Shown one piece after another: positions 17,536-26,827 of a stretch of DNA of 64,000 bases. The DNA is taken from positions 1-64,000 of the forward strand of contig NZ_MVHF01000017.1 in assembly GCF_002086485.1 (NCBI RefSeq), written 5' to 3'. The notes under the pieces were generated by a model. The model had not been told where the DNA came from and searched no databases. It saw nothing but the letters and a program-made list of their open reading frames with translations. Both the position numbers and the translations under genes were made by a program. The DNA is from Mycobacterium aquaticum (GTDB taxonomy: Bacteria > Actinomycetota > Actinomycetes > Mycobacteriales > Mycobacteriaceae). How positions within the stretch are numbered: the first letter of the stretch is position 1; every line of letters starts with the position of its first letter.

Positions 17536-18633
17536 TTATAACCCCCAGCGCTCGGCGATCAGCCGATGCGACCGCAGGCGGTCCTCGTGCCGGTGGGTCA
17601 CCGACGTGATCACCAGCTCATCGGCACCGCTCAGCCGCTGCAGCGCCGCCAACCTGTCTGCCACCTGATCGGGATCGCCGACGAATTGTGTTGCGGTGCG
17701 GTCGCGTACCAACTCCTGCTGCTCCGCGGTGAGCGGAGCGGCGGCATCGGGATCGGGATAGGGCGCCGCGCCACCGCCGGCTCGGATCGAATAGACCCAG
17801 TGCCCATACGTCGACGCGAGATGGCGCGCGGTCGCCTCGTCGTCTGCGACCACCACATCGGCCGACACCACGACGTACGGTTCGGCCAGGCGGTCCGACG
17901 GCGTGAATCCGTTGCGGTACACCTCGATCGCCTCGAGTGCGGTGGCCGGGGTGATGTGGTAGCTGGCAACGAACGGCAGCCCTCTGGCCGCCGCGACCCG
18001 CGCGCTCTGGCCCTTGCTGCTGCCGAAGACCCATGGCGTCAACCCCGTACCGGCACCCGGAACCGCGGTCCCGACGGCATACCTGCCGTCCACCAGCGCC
18101 AGGATGTCGTCGACCTGATCGGCGAAATCCGGCGCCACTGCCTCGGGCTGCTGAAGCGCCGCCGCCTGCGCCTGCAATCGCGGATTACGCAGCAGCGCAA
18201 CGATATCGAACGGCGCCGGGATCACCACCCCGTCGGTCTCGTGCCACTCCCTAGGGGTTCGCGGCGCGCCGGGCGCGGCCTTGACGGCCTCGGCCCGCTT
18301 CTGCCCAGACCGGCCCACCCCGAGATCGATACGCCCGGGATGAAACGCGGCCAATGTGCCGAAGCTCTCCGCCACCGCGACCGCGGTGGTGTGGCCGAGT
18401 TGCACTGCCGCGGTACCGACGCGGATCTTCTCGGTGGCGGCCGCGATCTGCCCGACCAACACAGCGGGTGACGAGCTGGCCACCGCCACGAAGTGATGCT
18501 CGGCCACCCAGTACCGCTTGTAGCCCCACTGTTCGGCGTGGCGGGCCAGGTCGACGGTGTTCTGCAGGGCAGTGGCGGCGTCGCTGCCCGCAGCGATCGG
18601 TGCAAGGTCGAGGACAGAGAGCGGAATGGTCAC
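17536..18633 (-). CDS. Luciferase-like flavin monooxygenase (MsnO8-type)
   Basis: A 365-residue TIM-barrel protein of the bacterial luciferase superfamily. The N-terminal PLSVLDLAPIAAG and YWVAEHHF segments, and GRIDLGVGRSGQ near residue 105, are typical of the MsnO8 LLM subgroup, which uses FMN or F420. The substrate cannot be read from sequence. The gene overlaps the upstream acetyltransferase stop by four bases, so the two are probably translated together. Confidence 0.86.
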   Translation of the reverse strand: MTIPLSVLDLAPIAAGSDAATALQNTVDLARHAEQWGYKRYWVAEHHFVAVASSSPAVLVGQIAAATEKIRVGTAAVQLGHTTAVAVAESFGTLAAFHPGRIDLGVGRSGQKRAEAVKAAPGAPRTPREWHETDGVVIPAPFDIVALLRNPRLQAQAAALQQPEAVAPDFADQVDDILALVDGRYAVGTAVPGAGTGLTPWVFGSSKGQSARVAAARGLPFVASYHITPATALEAIEVYRNGFTPSDRLAEPYVVVSADVVVADDEATARHLASTYGHWVYSIRAGGGAAPYPDPDAAAPLTAEQQELVRDRTATQFVGDPDQVADRLAALQRLSGADELVITSVTHRHEDRLRSHRLIAERWGL

Positions 18634-19130
18634 GTCAGTGCCTTCTCGAACGCGATCGGAAACACGGTCCCGTCCCCTTCGGCCTGCATCTCGAGTTGCA
18701 TCCGCCGGTAGCCCGACGAGTGATACAGCGCCTCGGCCTCGGGCTGACGGTGCCCGGTGGTCAGAAAGATGCGCCGATAACCGCGGGTGGCGATCTCGGC
18801 TTCGAGCTCGGTGAGCAACCTGCTCGCATACCCGCGTTGGCGGTGCCCGCTGGCAGTCCAGATGCGCTTGAGCTCCGCGGTATCGGCGTCGAACCGTTGG
18901 AACGCGCCACCGGTGACCGGTTCGCCGTCGAGCAGCCCGATCAGCAGACCGCCATCGGGTGGCGCGAAGTCAGCAGCGGGGTGGCCTCGCAACCACTCCA
19001 TCACGCGTTCGGCGGTGCCGCCGTAGCGGCCCGAGTATTCGACGGCCAGCTCGGCCAGCAGCGGCTGGGCCAGCGGGTCGTCTTGTCCCACGGCCTGGAA
19101 GCGCAACCGCTCCAACGTTGATCCGGGCAT
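18630..19130 (-). CDS. GNAT-family N-acetyltransferase
   Basis: A 166-residue GNAT protein with the acetyl-CoA-binding motif A (RIWTASGHRQRGYASRLL, about residues 90-107) and the C-terminal AEALYHSSGYRR. The start at 19130 leaves out a 25-residue extension with no family similarity. Substrate unknown. Coupled to the luciferase-like monooxygenase downstream. Confidence 0.82.
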   Translation of the reverse strand: MPGSTLERLRFQAVGQDDPLAQPLLAELAVEYSGRYGGTAERVMEWLRGHPAADFAPPDGGLLIGLLDGEPVTGGAFQRFDADTAELKRIWTASGHRQRGYASRLLTELEAEIATRGYRRIFLTTGHRQPEAEALYHSSGYRRMQLEMQAEGDGTVFPIAFEKALT

Positions 19131-19385
19131 CACTTCAATGTCTAACGTGTGCGCCCGGTCCGCATTCCGACTGGGGATATTTGATCGCGATGATTGAAAC
19201 TTCATCGAGGTCCGCGGCGTACGGCGGGATTGGCGCTGGCGTTATTTTTCTGACGGCTCCGGATTGTGGGCACGCACAACAACTCCCGTGGATTGCGACA
19301 ACGCCACGCGCAACTCCGGATGGGGCGGTGGGCCGCGTCGCTAGTTTCAACTGGCATCGACCCGAAGACGAGGGATGGGCCCGAT

Positions 19386-20750
19386 ATGACCACTGTCGGT
19401 CTGGCGACGACGTCTTTCATCGACTGGGAGGGGCTCACCGGCCAGTCGAAGTTTGTCATCGACATGGTCAGCATTCCCATCTTCAGCGCGATCGCCGGCT
19501 TGATCACCAACTGGACCGGCGTCCTCATGTTGTTCGCGCCCACGCAGTTCACCGGGTTTTACGTGCCCGGTCTCAAGACGCTCTTCCCACTGCTCCCCCG
19601 CAAGGTGCAGATTCTGCCCATCTTCGCGCCGAACGGCATTCTCGGATTCCAGGGCTTCATCCCGTGCCGGGCGGAGAAGATGGCTAGCCTGATCGTCGAC
19701 ATGTCGATCGCCCGCATCGGCGGCATCGCCGACTTCTATCAGCAGCTCGAGCCGGACAAGATGGCCGAGCAGATGGCCCGCGAAGCCCGGCCACACATCC
19801 GCCGCATCGCCGGTGATGTCATCAACAGCAATCACCGGTGGCTGTGGGACGCATTGCCCGCACCCGCGCAGGACAGTGTGATCGCCACGATCGACGCCCG
19901 GGTTCCGGCGATATCGCAGCGGGCCTTCGCCCGCGTCGGCGATCACATCGACGATCTGCTCAACGTCAAGCTCATGACGGTCAACCATCTGCGCCGCAAT
20001 CCGGCTGTGCTGAGCGACATCTTCAAGGGTATGGGCGCCCCGGAATTGCGCTTCATGGTCAAGATCGGGGCGCTCGGATTCCTCTTCGGGATCCCACTCG
20101 CGTTGTATCTCAACTGGGTTCACGAAGCCCACCCGCCGATTCTCAGCGCCATCCCGTCGTGGTTGGTGGTGCTCGCCGGTGCGGCCATCATCGGCGTGGT
20201 GGTCAATATTCTGGCCATCAAGATCGTGTTCGAGCCGGGTGACCCGCAGCCCCGCTACAAGTACCTCTGGAAGCAGGGCATCTTCCCGAAGCGCCAGTAC
20301 GAGGCCGCTGCGCAGGTGGCGACCATGATGTCCGAGAAGGTGCTCACCGTAACGAATTTCACCCGCGAGCTGCTGTTCGGCGCGAGCGGCGACAAGACCG
20401 CGTCCTACCTCGCCGAAGTGGTGGCCGAGGAAGTGGACCAGATCTTCACCCCGCTGGCGGTGAGCGTCGGGCGGACGTTGCGCGTGGTGGACTGGGACGA
20501 TCTGGAACGCAAGGTGAGCCAGGAGATCGTCGACCTGGCTCCCGAGGTCTTCTACTCCGAGGAATTCAACGACGAGAAGGCCAAGAAGATCGCGGACTTC
20601 GCCACCACGAAGTTCCGTGAATTACCTCCCGCGGAGTTCAGCGAAATGCTCTATGCGGCCATCGAACAGGACGCGTGGCTGCTCTACGTGCACGGCGGCC
20701 TGCTCGGCGTTCTGGTGGGCGCGGTCCACCTGTTGCTGTTCGGCTGGTGA
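19386..20750 (+). CDS. DUF445-type membrane protein
   Basis: A 454-residue protein with membrane segments near residues 25-45, two between about 250 and 305, and one at the extreme C-terminus (about 430-452). The TNWTGVLMLFAPTQF segment resembles the TNW(x)AVKMLFRP signature of DUF445/YheB proteins. Long helical amphipathic stretches fill the rest. Function unknown; family members are thought to be envelope-associated. ATG at 19386 has GAGGGA upstream. The 255-bp gap before it holds no gene that I can support. Confidence 0.7.
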   Translation: MTTVGLATTSFIDWEGLTGQSKFVIDMVSIPIFSAIAGLITNWTGVLMLFAPTQFTGFYVPGLKTLFPLLPRKVQILPIFAPNGILGFQGFIPCRAEKMASLIVDMSIARIGGIADFYQQLEPDKMAEQMAREARPHIRRIAGDVINSNHRWLWDALPAPAQDSVIATIDARVPAISQRAFARVGDHIDDLLNVKLMTVNHLRRNPAVLSDIFKGMGAPELRFMVKIGALGFLFGIPLALYLNWVHEAHPPILSAIPSWLVVLAGAAIIGVVVNILAIKIVFEPGDPQPRYKYLWKQGIFPKRQYEAAAQVATMMSEKVLTVTNFTRELLFGASGDKTASYLAEVVAEEVDQIFTPLAVSVGRTLRVVDWDDLERKVSQEIVDLAPEVFYSEEFNDEKAKKIADFATTKFRELPPAEFSEMLYAAIEQDAWLLYVHGGLLGVLVGAVHLLLFGW

Positions 20751-20754
20751 CGCG

Positions 20755-21813
20755 TCAATCCTTGTGGCGCAACGCCGGCGGGCCTTTGCCGATGATCTTG
20801 TCCTGCCGGCCGTCGGTGTCCCAGCCGCCCGCGTGATAACCCTCGGTGTCGAAACAGACCTCGATGAACTGCTCCCCGAACGGCGTCAGCCGCAGGCTGC
20901 GGTAGATGGTCACGGCTTTCGGCACACTCTCGATGGCATGCACCGCGGCCGGCTGCACCTCCAGAAGCGCGTAGCGGCGATAGTCGTCGACGGGTTCCCG
21001 GGAGAAGTTCAGCAGCCCGAGCCGGTGCAGGTTGGCGAAGTAGTGGTGATCGCGGTCGGGCCAGTGACAGCCCGCCATCTGGGCGACCATCGTGATGCCG
21101 CTGGCCAGCAGCACCGAACCGATCTGGAACAGCGTCTTGGTCCGCACATCGATGACGGGCTGGGTGCCTGCGACGGCCATGAACCGCAGGATGCGTGCCT
21201 CGTCGGGCAGGAGTTCGTCGATGATGCGCAGGAACGACGGATGCATGTCGCGCCGCTGGCAGTCCGGCTGGTACGAGATGCGGATCAGCGCGCTACCGCG
21301 TTTGCGCAGCGCCGCAGCCGATTCCGCCGACCCCTGGGTGCCGAGCACGCGGCCGAGCGCTTCGGTGACACCCGTCAGCGGCGCTGCCGCAAGCTGCCCG
21401 GCGCCCAGCACGGGCCCCATCGCCACGTTGGCAACCGTGTCCATGGCGTCGGTGACCGGGTTGTTCGGGAGCCCCATGACATTGCCGAGAATGCCAAGCG
21501 CACCAAGGGGTTTTACGGACGCGTCAACGTCGTCGCTCGCAGCTTTGCCGGAATGCTCGCCCTCGTCGCGCGGAGCCGGTTCGCCGCGCAGCGCACGTGC
21601 TACGTCGGTCAGCGCGTTGGTCACCACACCGAGCGCATCGTCGGACCGGTCGACACTGTGCCTGCCGTCCGCACTGTGCCTGCCCCCGGATGCCCGAGGA
21701 TCGACATTCTTCGTTGCGCCCAAGGCGATCTCGCCCAGCGCGTTGATGAGGCCCAGTGGCTGACCATCGGTCGGCTCCGGCCGCTTGTCCTTCTTCTTTC
21801 CCTTATGCGCCAT
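20755..21813 (-). CDS. Abi-alpha (DUF4393)-like protein
   Basis: A 352-residue protein. The charged N-terminus (MAHKGKKKDKR) precedes a low-complexity region and a Gly/Ala-rich segment (about 95-165). The C-terminal half contains PSFLRIIDELLPDEARILRFMA and DVRTKTLFQIGSVL, which resemble the Abi-alpha/DUF4393 domain named after abortive-infection proteins. Defence function is not established and the gene stands alone, converging on the DUF445 gene. A conserved mycobacterial protein with unrelated function is equally possible. Confidence 0.55.
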   Translation of the reverse strand: MAHKGKKKDKRPEPTDGQPLGLINALGEIALGATKNVDPRASGGRHSADGRHSVDRSDDALGVVTNALTDVARALRGEPAPRDEGEHSGKAASDDVDASVKPLGALGILGNVMGLPNNPVTDAMDTVANVAMGPVLGAGQLAAAPLTGVTEALGRVLGTQGSAESAAALRKRGSALIRISYQPDCQRRDMHPSFLRIIDELLPDEARILRFMAVAGTQPVIDVRTKTLFQIGSVLLASGITMVAQMAGCHWPDRDHHYFANLHRLGLLNFSREPVDDYRRYALLEVQPAAVHAIESVPKAVTIYRSLRLTPFGEQFIEVCFDTEGYHAGGWDTDGRQDKIIGKGPPALRHKD

Positions 21814-21904
21814 GGGATTTCCGATCAGGTGGCAGATGTCCGACCTCCACCCTAGGACACCGGGGCGAAAGCGTCTGGTGAACCACCATTTTCGGGAACA
21901 CCGG

Positions 21905-23143
21905 CTAGCCCGTCGGCCGCCGGGGCAACGTTCCTCCGCGTCGGGCGTCGTCGTGTTGACCCAGCGCGTAGGTCGCCGTCACGAGCTCGGCGAGGGCACG
22001 CGGTTCACTCAGTGACCGACCGGTGAGCTCGGCGATGCGATGCAACCGGTATCTCACAGTGTTGGGATGGCAGTGCAGTGCCCGCGCCGTCCGCTCGGTC
22101 GACCCGCCCTCGTCGAAGAACGCCCGCAACGTCTCCAACAGGCCCTGCCGGTCTTCGGCAGGCAGATCGAGCACCGCACCCAGCACGTCCTGCGCCATCC
22201 GGCGGCCCTCGTCCGGGTCGCGCGCGACAAGCCCCGCCAAAGGGCTGGGACTGAATTCACGAAGGGCCGCCTCCCCCGGCGGGATCTCCGCCAGAGCGGT
22301 GCGGGCGAGGTGCAACGCCCGCGGCGTGTCGGCGAGCGATCGGTACACCGGGCTGAGCCCGGCCCGCGTGGCGCCGGCCTGCCGGAGCACCCGCAGCATC
22401 AATGCGTACTGGTCGTCGCGCAGTGAGATGACACCGGCGTAGAGCGACGAGTTCACGTGCCAGGCCGAGATCATGCCGTGCTCGGCGAGCTGCTTCTCGA
22501 CGGCGGCGCGACCGTCCTGCGGCGGGCCCGCCGTCTCGACGACGACCACGACGAGGCTGCCGTCCAGCGACAGCCCGAGCATCTTGCCCACCTCCCACGG
22601 GCCGGAGTTGAGCACGATCTGCCCGCTGAACAGCGCGTCGACCAGGGCCGCGCGGCGTCGTTCCTGGGCTGCCACGAGCTCGGCGGTCGAGTCGCGGTAC
22701 GCGTCGGTGAGTGCCTGGGCCTGCGCGTCGCACAGATGCCACAACAGGGTCGCGACCTCGGCGAACGCGCCGAGCGAACGTAGGTCGACGGTGCCACGGA
22801 CCCGGCAGGCCATGTGGTCCCACAGCATCGTGTTGGCGATCCGGAAGGCGTGGAGCACCTCGGGCAGCGGGGCGCGCTGGCGCCCCCGCGCCCGCCCGGT
22901 CTCCCCGGCGACGCTGAGGTGTGCGGAGCCGGCGGGCTCGACGAGCGCGTCGAGCAGGCCACCGAGGTTGTGCGCGATGGATTGCCGCAGCTCGTCGACC
23001 GAGACCACGTCGCCGTGCCGGTAGAAGTCGACTTGCTCGCGAATGGCCGGGTAGGCCTCGTCGACCAGCTGCGGAAGGTCCTCTCGAGCCCGCGCGACCA
23101 GGTCGTGAACAGCAGAACCGCTCATCGGGCGCATCGGGGTCAT
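21905..23143 (-). CDS. PucR/CdaR-type transcriptional regulator
   Basis: A 412-residue regulator. It has an N-terminal sensory region, a central GGDEF-like domain of the CdaR type (about residues 160-300) and a C-terminal PucR helix-turn-helix (TARALHCHPNTVRYRLHRIAEL, about 365-386). Divergent from the SDR gene 131 bp away, which is a plausible target. Several ATGs cluster at the N-terminus (23143, 23134, 23125); I took the outermost. Confidence 0.87.
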   Translation of the reverse strand: MTPMRPMSGSAVHDLVARAREDLPQLVDEAYPAIREQVDFYRHGDVVSVDELRQSIAHNLGGLLDALVEPAGSAHLSVAGETGRARGRQRAPLPEVLHAFRIANTMLWDHMACRVRGTVDLRSLGAFAEVATLLWHLCDAQAQALTDAYRDSTAELVAAQERRRAALVDALFSGQIVLNSGPWEVGKMLGLSLDGSLVVVVVETAGPPQDGRAAVEKQLAEHGMISAWHVNSSLYAGVISLRDDQYALMLRVLRQAGATRAGLSPVYRSLADTPRALHLARTALAEIPPGEAALREFSPSPLAGLVARDPDEGRRMAQDVLGAVLDLPAEDRQGLLETLRAFFDEGGSTERTARALHCHPNTVRYRLHRIAELTGRSLSEPRALAELVTATYALGQHDDARRGGTLPRRPTG

Positions 23144-23250
23144 TGCATGAAAGGTAATGCCCGGGCCGCTCGGAGACACTGGCCGCGGACGACAGGATCC
23201 GGCGTCGGCATCAGCCGCCGAGGACAAAACCGGCCCCTTCCCTCCAAAAC

Positions 23251-23264
23251 TTGACACGTGTAAA
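23251..23264. promoter_or_regulatory. Palindromic operator candidate before the SDR gene
   Basis: TTGACACGTGTAAA contains a perfect eight-base palindrome ACACGTGT and outer TT/AA symmetry (one mismatch per arm). It lies ten bases before the SDR ATG, where bound protein would block transcription or initiation. The regulator could be the divergent PucR protein or an unlinked one. Confidence 0.45.
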
Positions 23265-23274
23265 GTTCGCCGCC

Positions 23275-24126
23275 ATGGACAACATCAGGGGCAAGACCAT
23301 CGCGATCACCGGCGCCGCCCGCGGTATTGGTTATGCCACCGCCAAGGCCCTGCTGGCCCACGGAGCCCGGGTCGTGATCGGCGACCGGGATGTCGCACTG
23401 CAGGAATCCGCGGTCGTCGAGTTGACCAAACTGGGCCCGGTCTCGGGCTATCCGCTCGACGTCACCGACCGGGAATCCTTCGCCACCTTCCTCGACAAGG
23501 CCCGCACCGACGGCGGCGGTCACATCGACGTGCTCATCAACAATGCGGGCGTCATGCCCATCGGCCCGTTCCTGGAGCAGACCGAGCAGTCGATCCGGTC
23601 GTCCATCGAGGTCAACGTGTACGGCGTGCTCACCGGCTGCCAGCTGGCGCTGCCGGAGATGGTCAAGCGTCGCAGCGGCCACGTCATCAACATCGCGTCG
23701 CTGTCGGGGCTGATCCCGCTGCCCGGCCAGGTGGTGTACGTCGGCGCGAAGTACGCGGTCGTCGGACTGTCCACGGCATTGGCCGACGAAATGGCCCCGC
23801 ACGGCGTCAACGTGTCGGTGGTGATGCCGCCGTTCACCAACACCGACCTCATCGCAGGCACCAAATCCAGTGGGCCCATCAAACCGGTCGAGCCCGAGGA
23901 CATCGCCGCGGCGATCATCAAGACGCTCAACAAGCCCAAGACCCACGTGTCGGTGCCCCCACCTCTGCGGTTCACCGCCCAGGCCGCCCAGCTGCTGCCG
24001 CCGCGCGGGCGCCGCAGGCTCAACAAGGCGCTGGGCCTCGACACCGTATTCCTCGAGTACGACGCCGCCAAGCGCAAGAGCTATGAAGACCGCGCGCAGG
24101 CCGCTCAGGGTGTCATCGAGAGCTGA
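23275..24126 (+). CDS. Short-chain dehydrogenase/reductase
   Basis: A 283-residue classical SDR. The NAD(P) loop is TGAARGIG (about residues 12-19), followed by NNAG and the catalytic YVGAK (Tyr-x3-Lys). The C-terminal basic extension (PPRGRRRLNKALG) is typical of mycobacterial lipid-related SDRs. The ATG at 23275 lacks a clear ribosome site. The upstream TTG in frame lies inside the palindrome and was not used. Substrate unknown. Confidence 0.88.
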   Translation: MDNIRGKTIAITGAARGIGYATAKALLAHGARVVIGDRDVALQESAVVELTKLGPVSGYPLDVTDRESFATFLDKARTDGGGHIDVLINNAGVMPIGPFLEQTEQSIRSSIEVNVYGVLTGCQLALPEMVKRRSGHVINIASLSGLIPLPGQVVYVGAKYAVVGLSTALADEMAPHGVNVSVVMPPFTNTDLIAGTKSSGPIKPVEPEDIAAAIIKTLNKPKTHVSVPPPLRFTAQAAQLLPPRGRRRLNKALGLDTVFLEYDAAKRKSYEDRAQAAQGVIES

Positions 24127-24139
24127 TTTCTCCGCCGAA

Positions 24140-24188
24140 CAGACAGTGAGGTCCGCGACAGGCGGCGTGTCGCGGACCTCAGCGTCTG
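24140..24188. terminator. Strong bidirectional terminator-like hairpin
   Basis: A 14-bp perfect stem, TGAGGTCCGCGACA (24147-24160) with its complement at 24168-24181 around a 7-nt loop. After a small internal mismatch the stem continues as CAGAC/GTCTG (24140-24144 and 24184-24188). It occupies the gap between the convergent SDR and transaminase genes. No T-run follows, which is common for mycobacterial terminators. Confidence 0.7.
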
Positions 24189-24194
24189 CTCGCG

Positions 24195-25211
24195 CTAGTA
24201 GGTGATGGGCTCGATCAGGGGTGAGGGCTCATCCATCAACGCCCAGAAGCGATCTCGGATCGCCACGGTCAGCGGGCCCGGCTCGCCGTTACCGATGGGC
24301 TCGCCGTCGAGGGTGTTGATCGGGGTGACGCCGCCCGCGGTCGTGACGGCCATGAGCTCGTCGGCCTCGTAGAGCTCGTGACTGGTCACGTCCCGCAGCG
24401 TGGCCTCGATGCCCATCTGATCGGCGATCTCGAACACGGTCTTACGGGTGATGCCCGGCAACGCATTTCGTGACGGCGACGCGAGCTTGCCGTCCTTGAC
24501 GATGACGACGTTGAAGCCCGGCCCCTCGGCCACGCAGTTGTCGGCGTCCATCAGGATGGCGGTGCGGGCGCCGCGGTCCTTGGCCTCGAAGCTGGCCGCG
24601 GTGAGATCACCCCACTGGTAGTTCTTGATGGTCGGGTCCACGGTGTTGCGCCCGGCCCGACGCACGTGTCGCGGCACGACGGCCGTGGTGCCGAAGATCT
24701 GCTCGGCAGGCGGGAAGGCCCACAGGTACGGGATGGCGTAGATGTAGACCTGGTTGGTGAGCTTGGTCAAGTCCTTCTCGCCCTTGCGTTTTCCGTAGCC
24801 GCGGGTGACGGTCAGGTTCACGAACGACTCGCGCAGCTGCGACAGCGACACACACTTCTTGGTGATCTCGGCCAGCTCGTCCTTGGCGTAGCCGGCGTCC
24901 AGGCGCAGCTTGGCCGCCCCGTCGAGCAGCCGGTCGAGATGGTCGCCGAGTCGAAAGATGTTGCCGTGCCAGACATGTGCGACGGTGTAGGTCAGGTCGG
25001 AATGGCCGAACCCGGTGTCGAAGATCGAGATCTTGGCGTCCTCGGCGGGAATGAACTCGCCCTCGATCCACGCGGCGCCGCCCGCGAAGGGGCTCGACTC
25101 GTCGAGTTCGTAGTCGCTGTACTGGATTACCGAACCCGCGGGGGTGTCCTCGCGGATGGCGCCGGGTTCAACGGCGACGAGGTTGGACGTGCCGGCGTCT
25201 GTGATGGTCAT
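24195..25211 (-). CDS. Fold-type IV transaminase, (R)-amine transaminase-like
   Basis: A 338-residue class IV PLP enzyme. The PLP lysine is Lys196 in DPTIKNYQWGDL. The sequence matches my memory of the Arthrobacter (R)-selective amine transaminase closely and collinearly: YSDYELD near 31, GGAAWIEG near 44, SIFDTGFGHSDLTYTV near 62, GFNVV near 232 and ALPGITRKTV. Branched-chain aminotransferase is the default alternative, but the YSDYELD/GGAAWIEG opening is not typical of IlvE. It is the second gene after an APC permease (33-bp gap, GAAAGGA ribosome site), so it probably deaminates an imported amine or amino acid. Confidence 0.85.
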   Translation of the reverse strand: MTITDAGTSNLVAVEPGAIREDTPAGSVIQYSDYELDESSPFAGGAAWIEGEFIPAEDAKISIFDTGFGHSDLTYTVAHVWHGNIFRLGDHLDRLLDGAAKLRLDAGYAKDELAEITKKCVSLSQLRESFVNLTVTRGYGKRKGEKDLTKLTNQVYIYAIPYLWAFPPAEQIFGTTAVVPRHVRRAGRNTVDPTIKNYQWGDLTAASFEAKDRGARTAILMDADNCVAEGPGFNVVIVKDGKLASPSRNALPGITRKTVFEIADQMGIEATLRDVTSHELYEADELMAVTTAGGVTPINTLDGEPIGNGEPGPLTVAIRDRFWALMDEPSPLIEPITY

Positions 25212-25244
25212 ATCTCGATTCCTTTCAGGGGGGTGGAGCGTGGC

Positions 25245-26747
25245 TCAGGGGTGGGTCTTGGCATAGTCCGGTCCGGCCTCGCCGGTCTGCAGGCGCCTGC
25301 GCAGTCCGGTGCCTGCCCACAGGCCGGCCAGCACGAGCAGGCCTGCGAAGACGTATCCGTTGCCCGCGAACTGCGGCAGGACGATCAGTGCGGCACACAC
25401 CGCGGCGAAGGCGATCAGGGCCAGGATGGCCACGGGGACGCGTGCGCGGCCCAGGTCGAAGGTGCCCGGCGCGGCAGCCGGGATGGTGCCGCGGCGGTGG
25501 GCGATCAGCACCGCCACCGTCTGCAGCAGGTACATCGCGCACACCGCCAGCGAGGACAGGCCGATGATGAGGAAAAAGGCCTTCTCGCTGACGAGCGCCG
25601 ACAGCAACAGCACTGTGGACAGCCCGAAGAGGCCAAGGACGGCGTAGGTGGGTGTGCGGTTCGACGACGACACGTGACGCCACACGTGCGAGCACGGAAG
25701 CATGTTGTCCCGGGCCATCGAGTAGGTCAGCCGGGTGGCAACGAGGATGTTGGCCAGGATGCAGGCCATCACGTTGGTCAGGGCGACCGCGACGACGACC
25801 TTGGTGACGACGGGCCCGACCTGCTGGGTGATGATCGCCTCGATCGGGGCGGCCGAGGCCGCTTCCACCGCCCCGGCGTCCTTGATCGCCAGCACGTAGA
25901 CCACGTACATCCCGAATTCGATCACGATCGATGCGGTGAGCGCGTAGAACATGGTGCGCGGGATGACCTTTCGCGCGTTGACGGTCTCCTCGGCGATGTC
26001 CGCGCTGGCCTCGACGCCGATCAGTCCGAAGAACGGCCCCAACGAGGCGGCCAGCCACGCCAGGACATAGGCGCTGTGATCGCCCGACGAGCCACCGGTG
26101 AACAGCACCGAGAGCGGCTGATGGTTCTCCGGCGACGAGAAGGCGACGACGGCGACCAGCAGGGTGGCACCCACGGTGATGACCAACTCCAGGCTCACGC
26201 CGATGTTGTTGACCATCGTGGCGAAGCGCACGCCGTAGAGGTTGACCAGCATGCAGACCGCCATGACACCGATGGCCACCAGAATCTGCGCGGTCTGGCT
26301 CATGTTCCAGCCGAACAGGCTGCCGAGATAACCGGACAGGATGAAGCCGACACCGGTCATACCGCACACCCAGCCGGCCAGCGCCAGCACACCGGTGAAC
26401 CAGGCCAGCATCGACCCGTGCATCCGGCTGGTCCACTGGTAGGCGTACCCGGCGAGCGGGAGCTTGGCGGTCAGATCGGCGGCGATGAAGGTCCAGATCA
26501 GGAATACGGCCGCGGCCAGCAGCAGGGTCCAGACAAACGGTCCGCCCGCCGTGAAGTAGCCGGCACCGAAGCCGGTGAACACAGCCGTCGTGGCACTGAT
26601 GGTGGCGAAGCCGAGCGCGAAGGATGCCAGCCTGCCGACCGACCGGTCCAACTTCTGGGTGTAGCCGAATTCGGCGAGCTTGGCATCCTCGGAAGTCACC
26701 GGGTCGGGTCCGGATGAATGAGTGGGTGGTGCGAGCGCGTCGGTCAT
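25245..26747 (-). CDS. APC-family amino acid/amine permease
   Basis: A 500-residue transporter with about twelve membrane segments. FALGFATISATTAVFTGFGAGYFTAGG near residue 40 and the VEASADIAEETVNARKVIPRT segment place it in the amino acid/choline (ACT/GABA-permease) branch. ATG at 26747 has CTGGAG at good spacing. Followed by the transaminase gene and preceded by a LysR gene on the same strand, giving regulator-uptake-deamination order. About 1 kb of the same logic as the other permease/aminotransferase pair at 11.5-14.4 kb, but with unrelated enzyme folds. Confidence 0.9.
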   Translation of the reverse strand: MTDALAPPTHSSGPDPVTSEDAKLAEFGYTQKLDRSVGRLASFALGFATISATTAVFTGFGAGYFTAGGPFVWTLLLAAAVFLIWTFIAADLTAKLPLAGYAYQWTSRMHGSMLAWFTGVLALAGWVCGMTGVGFILSGYLGSLFGWNMSQTAQILVAIGVMAVCMLVNLYGVRFATMVNNIGVSLELVITVGATLLVAVVAFSSPENHQPLSVLFTGGSSGDHSAYVLAWLAASLGPFFGLIGVEASADIAEETVNARKVIPRTMFYALTASIVIEFGMYVVYVLAIKDAGAVEAASAAPIEAIITQQVGPVVTKVVVAVALTNVMACILANILVATRLTYSMARDNMLPCSHVWRHVSSSNRTPTYAVLGLFGLSTVLLLSALVSEKAFFLIIGLSSLAVCAMYLLQTVAVLIAHRRGTIPAAAPGTFDLGRARVPVAILALIAFAAVCAALIVLPQFAGNGYVFAGLLVLAGLWAGTGLRRRLQTGEAGPDYAKTHP

Positions 26748-26827
26748 GATCACTCCAGGTGGGGGCGTAGGGGGAAACACCTGAGAACAGGAAATCGCCA
26801 TCTGGCCGACACCGGAAGTTCTTTGTT

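Noticed and set aside
19131..19385. Possible small gene in the 255-bp gap before the DUF445 gene
   Set aside because: No frame with ribosome site and plausible composition; the upstream frame extension is more likely untranslated.
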